Assembly: GCA_026785765.1 (NCBI GenBank)
Contig: JAJAZK010000567.1
Span: forward strand, 1-5,089
Direction: 5' to 3'
DNA length: 5,089 bases
Origin: Rhodoferax sp.
GTDB taxonomy: Bacteria > Pseudomonadota > Gammaproteobacteria > Burkholderiales > Burkholderiaceae_C
The first letter of the stretch is position 1. Each line of letters opens with the position of its first letter. This document shows, one piece after another, positions 1 to 5,074 of the stretch. Below the pieces are notes generated by a model that saw only the letters and a program-made list of their open reading frames with translations, had not been told where the DNA came from and did not search any database. The position numbers were made by a program, and so were the translations under genes.

Positions 1-588
1 CCTTTGGCGGTGCTGCGCCTGAGCATCGAGCGAATGCAGGCCGACACCGCTGCCGCCGCACCCGCACAGCACCAACTCGCGACCCTGCATGCAGCCACGC
101 TGCTGATGGAGCAGACCGTGGCCACGCTGCTGCTGCTGGCGCGGGAAGACGATGGCCAGCAAGGTGCGGCGGCTGGCAACATTGCGGAGCCGGTCGCACT
201 GTTGCCGCTGGTCGAACAGTGGGTGCTGGCCCATGCCGGCTGGCTCGATCGGCAGGCCTTGGCGCTGGACATTCAGCTGCAGCGCCAGGACCGGCTGAAG
301 CTGCCCGCACCGGTGCTGCAACTGGCCATCGCCAGCCTGCTGGGCAATGCTTTTGCCCATGGGGCGGCTGGCGGCCGGGTTCAGCTGGCTTACGAGGGCG
401 GCGCGCTGGTCATCCGCAACCCGGGCCCGGCGCTGCCGCCGCAGGCCGGATCCGACTTCGGCAAAGGCGCACACAGTGCTGGCGATGGCCTGGGCCTGGC
501 GATCCTGCACCGGCTGCTGGAGTCACGCGGTGGACGGCTGCGCTTGAGTCACGCCGACGGCATCACCACGGCCACTGTCGATGGCTAG
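1..588 (+). CDS. Sensor histidine kinase, C-terminal part (5' end outside window)
   Basis: Partial gene. It would autophosphorylate on a histidine using ATP and pass the phosphate to a response regulator at the inner membrane. The window opens on Pro-Leu-Ala-Val-Leu-Arg, which matches the residues just after the phospho-accepting His in the usual H-E-L-R-T-P-L box, so the sensor part and the His itself lie upstream. A dimerisation helix follows (about codons 2-50). The HATPase domain comes next: N-box SLLGNAFAHG with Asn at 346-348, a degenerate G1 region IRNPGPALP in which the usual Asp is Asn, and a clear G2 box GDGLGLAI near codons 161-168. The domain is compact and ends soon after, as in many kinases of this class. 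The TAG stop at 586-588 overlaps the next gene's ATG, suggesting an operon with translational coupling. Stimulus and partner regulator cannot be read here. Confidence 0.88.
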   Translation, partial: PLAVLRLSIERMQADTAAAAPAQHQLATLHAATLLMEQTVATLLLLAREDDGQQGAAAGNIAEPVALLPLVEQWVLAHAGWLDRQALALDIQLQRQDRLKLPAPVLQLAIASLLGNAFAHGAAGGRVQLAYEGGALVIRNPGPALPPQAGSDFGKGAHSAGDGLGLAILHRLLESRGGRLRLSHADGITTATVDG

Positions 589-1010
589 GGCTTGCGTGAA
601 CTGGGCCTCGCTGCGGGCGCGGCGCGGGCTTGGTTGGGCTTGCCTCTGGCTGAGCCTGGGCCTGTTGCTGTTGCCGATGTCACCTACCGCGCAGGCCGCC
701 CAAATGCTGCCTGGGCCGCTGCCTGCGCCGCTGCCCGCGCCGCTGCAGCGGCAGCTGCAAACCCTGCTGGACGAAGAACAGCTCGCCGGCATGGTGGTGG
801 CGACGCTGCAGGATGGCCGACGCCTGGCACCCCGACCCCGGCGTGCTGTGGCTGCGCAGCGCGCCGGGCATGCAGTTTTCGTACGCCAACCTCAGCCACA
901 CCCTGGCCGCGATGGTGTTGGAAGCAGCCGTGAACGAACGCTATGAGGTCTGGATGGCGCGCGAGCTGCTGCAGCCGCTGGCCATGGCCGACAGCATGAT
1001 GGCCACTGGT
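581..1010 (+). pseudogene. Secreted serine hydrolase (beta-lactamase/PBP-like family), internally deleted and 3'-truncated
   Basis: The family comprises periplasmic or exported serine hydrolases with the class C beta-lactamase fold. The ATG at 581 opens a basic then hydrophobic stretch with LWLSLGLLLLPM and a likely cleavage after PTAQA (near residue 39), a Pro-rich linker, and then LLDEEQLAGMVVATLQDGR, which matches the usual start of the mature domain. Around 813-825 the family-like reading jumps one frame. From 813 it continues as PGVLWLRSAPGMQFSYANLS, carrying the Tyr-Ala-Asn motif (882-890), and runs through ELLQPLAMADSMMATG to about 1010. The piece that should lie between, including the SxxK nucleophile motif, is absent; I estimate roughly 100 residues from family spacing. 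After 1010 similarity stops, so the KTG-region C-terminus is also missing. No functional enzyme is expected. The 8-base overlap with the kinase stop suggests that they once formed one operon. Confidence 0.72.
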
Positions 1011-1311
1011 ACAGCGTCGTCTGCTCGGCGCGGTGGCGCTCGTCGTGGACAGGGAAGTCATCCGGCGCCCGGTGGGATTGCCAGCCGATGGCTTGCACGC
1101 GTTGCTCAGGAGCATGGCGCGCTCGTCGTCCAGCCCGCTTATCAGCAGCTTGGAGCCGCCGTTGAACGCGCGCAGGATGTTCTCGGCCGGCACCGTCGAA
1201 AAGGAAATGAAGGGCTTTTCGACGGCGCAACGGCTCGACAAGCTCGCGGCGTGCACGGCAGCCACACCGGCGAGATCGTGTTCCGGGACGCCGAGGAATA
1301 AGAGGCGTCGT
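1011..1311. other. Unassigned stretch with a coding-like minus-strand frame
   Basis: No recognisable gene. Positions divisible by three are strongly G/C between about 1020 and 1290. That column is the wobble base both of a minus-strand frame and of one plus-strand frame. The minus-strand reading looks more protein-like, with segments such as VPAENILRAFNGGSKLLISG followed by LDDERAMLLSNACKP. It lacks its own convincing start: the open frame runs from 1490 through IS630-derived sequence to 684. The plus-strand reading is rich in Ser, Arg and Leu and looks like a shadow. I interpret this as a fragment of an unidentified gene pushed against the hydrolase remnant by rearrangement. I could not assign a family. 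Confidence 0.3.
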
Positions 1312-1925
1312 TTACGGGTGAACCCGCAGATCCAGTGCGCGTTTGCCTGCCTCAGAAAGCCCCGGGGCGCAGCCCGGCTCATCGTCCCGAAGTACCGGGC
1401 CGATGCTATTGGCGCGGATGACCTTTTGCAGAATGTCGCAGGCGCTCTTGGTCCAAATGAACGGCTTGGGTTTGACGTTGTGATGTGCAATGTATTTGTC
1501 GATGGCGGTTACGAGTTCGGGCATGCTGGTGAACACGCCGTTGCGCAGTCTCGCGGTGGTGATGTCGCGGAAGAACCGCTCCACCATGTTCAACCACGAA
1601 GCCGATGTCAGCGTGAAGTGGATATTGAACCGCGGATGCTTGACAAGCCACTCCTGAACGACAGGATGCTTGTGCGTCGCGTAGTTGTCGGCGAAGAGGT
1701 GCAGCGTCTTGTCTTTGGGCGTCTCGCGGTCGATCTTGCGCAGGAACTTCAGCCACTCGGCGTGTGTATGGCGCTGGTGGCACTGGCCTATGACGTGGCC
1801 GTTGAGCACATTGAGGGCGGCGAACAATGGGGTCGTGCCGTTGCGTTTGTAGTCGTGAGTCATGGTGGCCGCACGACCTTCTTTCATCGGCAGGCCGGGC
1901 TGCGTGGGGTCCAACGCCTGCAACT
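1312..1925 (-). pseudogene. IS630-family transposase, C-terminal DDE fragment
   Basis: Read on the minus strand from 1925 to a TAA at 1312-1314. Family-typical segments appear in order: LQALDPTQPGLPMKEGR, MTHDYKRNGTTPLFAALNVL, the second catalytic Asp in FADNYATHKHP (Asp codon at 1687-1689), TSASWLNMVERFFRDIT with the catalytic Glu, and FIWTKSACDILQKVIRAN. In intact relatives a DEKSQ-type segment with the first catalytic Asp comes just before QALD, preceded by a helix-turn-helix half. Here a TAG lies immediately upstream of the TTG at 1923-1925, and neither the first Asp nor the DNA-binding domain follows. Family-like sequence seems to end near 1408; the last 30 or so residues up to the stop read like joined flanking DNA. 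The element cannot transpose by itself. The large plus-strand frame across it is an antisense shadow. Confidence 0.85.
1380..1405. repeat. Short inverted repeat (hairpin) beside the transposase fragment
   Basis: CATCGTCCCG at 1380-1389 and CGGGCCGATG at 1396-1405 pair at 9 of 10 positions around a 6-base loop. It lies directly past the last family-like codons of the IS630 fragment, in transposase orientation. It could be part of the element's end, a transcription stop without a T-tract, or chance in GC-rich DNA. Confidence 0.4.
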
Positions 1926-2204
1926 ATTCCGTTTGGCGACATACGTCGCGATACGAAGCTTGCCCAGTCTGCGGGAACGCGAACTGACTGCCGAAGACCG
2001 CGCCAATGGCGCAGAAGTTCTTGAAAGAACACCTGCCCGAAAAGCTTGTGGTCAGGCCAGAAGTCGTGAGGCCTCCGTCCAAAGCTGCTCAGTCAGCGGG
2101 CGACGCGCTCGGTCACCTCGTCGGTAAGTCCCTCAAGCAGTAATTCAGCCAATGCCAGGTGTACGCGCAGGAGCGAGGCCTAACGCGAGGAACCCTGGCC
2201 GATA
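1926..2204. other. Gene-poor patch upstream of the transposase fragment
   Basis: No gene can be named. On the minus strand one frame ends FGSQFAFPQTGQASYRDVC then RQTE and a stop directly before the transposase fragment. Another short minus-strand frame with good third-position bias reads LALAELLLEGLTDEVTERVA and stops near 2099. On the plus strand, 2008-2142 is open from an ATG and reads MAQKFLKEHLPEKLVV onward. None has a clear ribosome binding site, and they overlap one another. The patch looks like decayed or joined sequence that replaced the front of the insertion sequence. Confidence 0.3.
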
Positions 2205-2491
2205 GTGTCCGAATACCGTTGCCCTGAGTTTTCACAGGACACCGCCGACATTCGGGCGAGCCGGTGCAACGAGCTGGATTGCAGCCCGTTGCCGGCGATG
2301 GCGATGGCGATGGCGATGGCGGGTTCAGTGCATCGTGTGGGCCTGCCCGGCGTTGGGCTTGTCCGGCAGCGTGACCCGCGTGAATGACGGGGCCACGGCT
2401 GGCGAGTTCGGCGTGTCCGCAGCCTGCAACGCCAGCATTCGTCGCCGCACCACGTGTATGTCGCGGGTTAGAGTCAAGCGGGTCAGCGGGT
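2205..2491. other. Intergenic stretch with no supported gene
   Basis: Only short open frames without convincing starts or family-like motifs are present. The stretch holds a (GCGATG) tandem repeat, listed separately, and an 8-bp tandem duplication GCGGGTCA at 2478-2493 that abuts the inverted-repeat element. Confidence 0.4.
2295..2321. repeat. Hexanucleotide tandem repeat (GCGATG)4.5
   Basis: Four perfect GCGATG units (2295-2318) followed by GCG. In one plus frame it gives alternating Ala-Met. A perfect 6-bp microsatellite could vary by slippage. A length change would keep any reading frame, so it would not act as an on/off phase switch. Confidence 0.9.
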
Positions 2492-2582
2492 CAGGTCTTG
2501 CCTTTTGCCTTGCATATGTTTAGGCTGCACCGACATTCATCGTTCACGCGAGGGAGTCGAAGTGGGCAAAAGGCAAGACCTG
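2492..2582. mobile_element. Inverted-repeat element, possible MITE or gutted REP-transposase element
   Basis: CAGGTCTTGCCTTTTGCC at 2492-2509 is perfectly repeated in inverted form as GGCAAAAGGCAAGACCTG at 2565-2582, with a 55-base centre. One more A-T pair and two G-T wobbles extend the outer ends. The centre contains CGCGAGGGAG (2547-2556), a strong Shine-Dalgarno-like run five bases before the GTG at 2562, as if a gene start once followed. As I recall, similar GGCAAAAGGCAAGACC palindromes recur around small IS200/REP-associated transposase genes in Xanthomonadaceae. That link is memory and inference, and no transposase codons are visible here. It may be a non-autonomous repeat. Confidence 0.6.
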
Positions 2583-2786
2583 ATTCCGGTCCCCTCGGAT
2601 CGCTTCAACCTGTGGCGTTGCTTCATGGCTTCCCTGGCACAGGCGGCAGGCAAGAAAGACGCTGCGCGCGCGCTACGAGTCGTTGCGTGCCGATATACAG
2701 CACAACCGTTTGTCTCGATGGCTCGAGTCGACAATTGCCGCAGTCAAGCAACTGCGGGCTTTATGAAAAAAATGCCGCGTCGATAG
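2562..2786 (+). pseudogene. Possible small or broken coding remnant, unidentified
   Basis: A GTG at 2562, preceded by GAGGGAG at the right distance, opens 74 codons to a TAG at 2784-2786; the first codons are supplied by the inverted repeat. The middle (RFNLWRCFMASLAQAAGKK) looks protein-like but then degrades. In the next frame, from about 2653, the sequence reads KTLRARYESLRADIQHNR followed by LSRWLESTIAAVKQLRAL and a TGA at 2764-2766, with better codon bias. This suggests a frameshift near 2655-2661 in what was one coding region, or the joined tail of another gene. I do not recognise the family. Confidence 0.3.
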
Positions 2787-2810
2787 AAATTCCTCGCGGA
2801 AAATAAACTG

Positions 2811-2834
2811 ATGGATGAATGCGGTTTGCCATGA
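2811..2834 (+). promoter_or_regulatory. Seven-codon upstream reading frame with ATGA overlap
   Basis: ATG at 2811 encodes Met-Asp-Glu-Cys-Gly-Leu-Pro and ends with a TGA that shares ATGA with the ATG at 2831. Neither start has a strong Shine-Dalgarno: GCGGAAAA lies roughly 10 bases before 2811, and nothing suitable precedes 2831. Stop-start overlap is a classic arrangement for translational coupling, so a ribosome on the short frame could feed the membrane-protein gene. The frame is short enough to be chance. Confidence 0.35.
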
Positions 2835-4231
2835 GTTCACCGGCTCAAGACGCATTGCGGCTAAAGATGGGCGGCCTGATTCTCATGGTCGCTGGCGTCG
2901 CGGGCTGTGGCTTTATCGGCGAAGCGGTAGGCGACGGCAGCAAGCTTCTTACCGGCACGCCGGTGTCCATTGCACAGATAGCGGGCGCCTGGCTGATCGC
3001 CGCGCACGTCGCCGCTTTCGGTTTGATCGTCCTGCTTGCCGGCCTCAAAAGTGTTCCGCTGCTGACGAGCGCGGCTGCCCGTCGCGGTGCATGGCAGAAG
3101 CTCATCGGCTTCACGCTGATCATTCTGTGTCTCGCGTACGCAGGCGTGATGGATATGCCGGCATTCCAGTTCGCGGCTGAAACATGGTGGATAGCATTTC
3201 CTAGCCTCGCGGCATTTCTCATATCAGCTCACACCGGCTTTCGGCTTCTGCGCACCGGCTGGAAATATGACGTGGTGTCAGCCGAAAAACTGCTGAAGAC
3301 CGATCGGCGTCCGCCCGTCGTTTATCTGCGGTCCTTTGAAGCCGACAGTGAAATCGTGCTGCGGCCCGCGGGGTTCTGGAACAGGTCCGTGACGGTAGTC
3401 TTCGACTACATGATGACGTTCAGCCCCGAACAGGAGTTAGCGGAAGTTCTGAATCGCGTCGGCCCGGTCATCGCGATCGGCAAGCCAGGCGAACCGCTGC
3501 CGGAGCTGGGCGCGGCGCGGCTTTACGTGAGCGATGTGGACTGGAAGGCCAAGGTTACCGACATGATCGCGCGGTCCCGCCTGGTGGTCATACGCACGGG
3601 CTCGACGCCCAATCTGCAATGGGAAATCGAGCAGACGATGGCGCGGGTGCCGCGCCGGCATATTCTGTTCGTGAGCCTTGGCGACGCCAAGAGAACAGCG
3701 TTTTTCGACCAATATTTCAGCGAGCGTTTTGGCCGCGTCCTGCCGTCATCGGCGCCTGCCGCCAAAACGGGTGCGTTCACCAAGCTGATGTCCACAGGAA
3801 AATATGTGACTGGCCGGATAATTTTCTTTGACGAAATGCAGCAACCCCGTGAAGAACCGATTCGGCTCAGCATGACCTGGTCGGGGCTCGCGCTGGGACT
3901 CATGCGGCCGTATCGCGATTCGATTCAAGCGGCCATGCAGCGCGTGTTTGCCTCACTGGAACTGCCGTGGGCAGCGCGCTATAGCCAGACTTCGGCTGTT
4001 TTGCTTGCGATGGTCGGCGGAAGTTTCGGCCTGCATCATTTTTATATGGGCGACCGGCGGCGCGGTTTCAGGTACCTCGCGTTTTTTTGGACGTCGGTTC
4101 CGATGTTCGCTGGCTGGTACGATGCCGTCAGAATGGCGCGGATCAATCCGCAGGAATTCGACGCGAAATACGGTGCTCTCCGCTGCGGGCCTGGCAGTCA
4201 TGGATATGTCGCCGAGCCGGAAGGCTCGTAA
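2831..4231 (+). CDS. Multi-pass membrane protein with TIR-like central domain and C-terminal TM2 domain
   Basis: 466 residues from the ATG at 2831; an in-frame ATG at 2819 would add four. I prefer 2831 because of the ATGA overlap with a short upstream frame. Four hydrophobic segments lie near residues 13-34, 47-72, 90-108 and 119-140. The soluble middle (about 160-285) alternates strands and helices: VVYLRSFEADS, VIAIGKPGEPLPELGAA, LYVSDVDWKAKVTDMI, SRLVVIRTGSTPNLQWEIEQ and HILFVSLG. This order and the Trp264-Glu265-x-Glu267 patch resemble a TIR/SEFIR-type Rossmann fold; that is inference, not a firm family match. Residues 384-435 fit a TM2 domain: paired hydrophobic helices around GGSFGLHHFYMGDRRRGFRY and a WYD near 429-431. 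A short hydrophilic tail follows. Role unknown; membrane-bound sensing or an immune effector is possible. The frame is intact, flanked by mobile-element scraps, with no partner gene beside it. Confidence 0.85.
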   Translation: MSSPAQDALRLKMGGLILMVAGVAGCGFIGEAVGDGSKLLTGTPVSIAQIAGAWLIAAHVAAFGLIVLLAGLKSVPLLTSAAARRGAWQKLIGFTLIILCLAYAGVMDMPAFQFAAETWWIAFPSLAAFLISAHTGFRLLRTGWKYDVVSAEKLLKTDRRPPVVYLRSFEADSEIVLRPAGFWNRSVTVVFDYMMTFSPEQELAEVLNRVGPVIAIGKPGEPLPELGAARLYVSDVDWKAKVTDMIARSRLVVIRTGSTPNLQWEIEQTMARVPRRHILFVSLGDAKRTAFFDQYFSERFGRVLPSSAPAAKTGAFTKLMSTGKYVTGRIIFFDEMQQPREEPIRLSMTWSGLALGLMRPYRDSIQAAMQRVFASLELPWAARYSQTSAVLLAMVGGSFGLHHFYMGDRRRGFRYLAFFWTSVPMFAGWYDAVRMARINPQEFDAKYGALRCGPGSHGYVAEPEGS

Positions 4232-4261
4232 TACGGCACTTGATTCATGTCGTGTCGCCCC

Positions 4262-4479
4262 AAGCGGAGTTTATCGGACGACGTGGAGCGTGAGTTCGAG
4301 GAGTTTCTTGCGTGCCGACGTCTGGAGCAAGGCTGCCTGTCAGCGGCGGCGCAAGAATGCTGATAAATGGCGACTATCTCATTTGCGCTGCGCTTGCAAC
4401 TTGCCGCCGCCAGAAACGCGCGTTTTCTAACAGCCACCGAAACTTCCCGCGGGTCCGCTGTAACGACTGCCATGCGGAG
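4262..4479 (+). pseudogene. IS91-type transposase zinc-binding N-terminus, two disjoint scraps
   Basis: Two pieces look like one short stretch of an IS91-family transposase. The first (4262-4339) reads KRSLSDDVEREFEEF then LACRRLEQGCL, like the family's YVEREFEEFLxCGxLExGF. The second (4444-4479, another frame) reads FPRVRCNDCHAE, like GFLRVRCxxCHAE with the first Cys-x-x-Cys zinc ligands. In intact relatives these are contiguous; here about 100 bases separate them, starting with two stop codons (4361-4366) in the first frame. The rest of the transposase is missing. The separating DNA has an imperfect inverted repeat: GCGGCGGCGCAAG at 4343-4355 against CTTGCCGCCGC at 4400-4410. The family match rests on remembered consensus and short stretches. 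Confidence 0.5.
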
Positions 4480-4568
4480 TGCAATCATTTAGTCCCGCTA
4501 CCCTCACACATCGGCAAGGCAGCGCTCTGGGTGGACAGGCTGAGCGAGGCGGCAGATAAACGCTTTGC
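4480..4568. other. Short stretch before the integron-like core site
   Basis: No gene of its own is supported. If GTTAGGC at 4569 is the end of an integron recombination site, this stretch should hold the left part of that attC or an attI. I do not find a matching RYYYAAC partner with good pairing; the nearest candidates, CTGTAAC at 4457-4463 and TTCTAAC near 4425-4431, fit poorly. Confidence 0.3.
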
Positions 4569-4575
4569 GTTAGGC
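4569..4575 (+). other. Integron core-site motif GTTAGGC (left edge of gene cassette)
   Basis: Matches the R' consensus GTTRRRY, where integron integrase cuts between G and TT. The lower-GC cassette-like gene begins 60 bases downstream, and the inverted motif GCCTAAC follows that gene. The motif is only seven bases, so position and pairing with the downstream copy carry the weight. Confidence 0.5.
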
Positions 4576-4635
4576 CCCACAACTCTTGGCCGCGGCGAAT
4601 TGACGCACCTGAATATCCAAGACGGAAAAACTCCA

Positions 4636-5034
4636 ATGTTGCACCATTTATCGCTTGGCGTATCCGACATGGATAAGTCAGTGAAGTTCTATGACTCCGT
4701 TCTAAGTGCAATTGGGTATGCCCGTGTTTGGTCAGACCTCCGACCTAATGAAACCGGACAAGCCGTTGGGTACGGAATTGAAGGATGTGGAGACAAGTTG
4801 GCCATCAAACAAGTAACCCAAGAGAAGGTGCTACCCAGCCCAGGATTTCACATTGCGTTCTCTACAGGGAGTAACGCTGAAGTCACAGCCTTTCACAAAG
4901 CTGCTTTGTTGACGGGCGGCAAGGACAATGGAGTTCCAGGATACCGGACAGGCTATGGGCCAACGTACTTTGCTGCCTTCGTCCTCGACCCGGATGGTCA
5001 TCATCTCGAAGCGGTAAACAAGAGTGGGGCCTAA
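4636..5034 (+). CDS. VOC-superfamily (glyoxalase/bleomycin-resistance-like) protein in a probable gene cassette
   Basis: 132 residues, a usual size for a single two-module VOC protein. The first module opens MLHHLSLGVSDMDKSVKFYD with an N-terminal His that is a usual metal ligand. The second has GFHIAF (His72) and ends GPTYFAAFVLDPDGHHLEAV with Glu125, the usual last ligand. VOC proteins use a divalent metal to catalyse glyoxalase, dioxygenase or drug-binding chemistry; the substrate cannot be read here. The ATG at 4636 was chosen because the VOC fold begins there; the frame is open upstream to 4312, but that extension looks like transposase scrap and cassette leader. A weak ACGGAAAA precedes the start. 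Base composition is visibly lower in GC than the kinase end. The gene sits between GTTAGGC and GCCTAAC, with its TAA inside the latter, as is typical of integron cassettes. Confidence 0.85.
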   Translation: MLHHLSLGVSDMDKSVKFYDSVLSAIGYARVWSDLRPNETGQAVGYGIEGCGDKLAIKQVTQEKVLPSPGFHIAFSTGSNAEVTAFHKAALLTGGKDNGVPGYRTGYGPTYFAAFVLDPDGHHLEAVNKSGA

Positions 5035-5074
5035 CGATCAAAGATGGATCGCGCTTACCGCGATCTGATCCGTT
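5029..5074 (+). repeat. attC-like imperfect hairpin after the VOC gene
   Basis: GCCTAAC (5029-5035) fits R'' (RYYYAAC). AACGATCA (5033-5040) pairs with TGATC-c-GTT (5066-5074, one bulged C). Inside it GATCGCG (5047-5053) pairs with CGCGATC (5059-5065) around CTTAC, leaving six unpaired bases (5041-5046) on one arm. The AAC/GTT closing pairs and extrahelical bases resemble a folded attC. However, the right half GTTTGTT does not fit GTTRRRY, and the whole is shorter than typical sites, so it may be degenerate, or the true R' may lie beyond the window. Confidence 0.4.

Noticed and set aside
1357..1380. GC-rich palindromes (GCCCCGGGGC and neighbours) as a terminator for the transposase
   Set aside because: The stem is strong, but the tail in transposase direction is only a short TTT and the element is already truncated; chance is likely in such GC-rich DNA.
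1033..2127. Long plus-strand open frame (364 codons)
   Set aside because: It lies antisense to the IS630 transposase fragment, has no family-like motifs, and its composition is that of a shadow frame.
2178..2184. A second GCCTAAC as an integron site
   Set aside because: No paired GTTRRRY partner with hairpin structure on either strand and no cassette-like gene next to it.
2205..2242. GTGTCC ... GGACAC inverted repeat as insertion-sequence ends
   Set aside because: Only 6-bp arms 26 bases apart; too short to separate from chance and no target duplication is visible.
2738..2757. Hairpin CCGCAGT/ACTGCGG as a rho-independent terminator
   Set aside because: The 7-bp stem (2738-2744 with 2751-2757) is followed only by GCTTTATG, without a T-tract, and it falls inside a coding-like reading that ends at 2766.
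4312..4635. Upstream extension of the VOC gene from an ATG at 4312
   Set aside because: The added 108 residues do not resemble a VOC domain; they cover IS91-like scrap and the cassette leader, so the start at 4636 fits the family.
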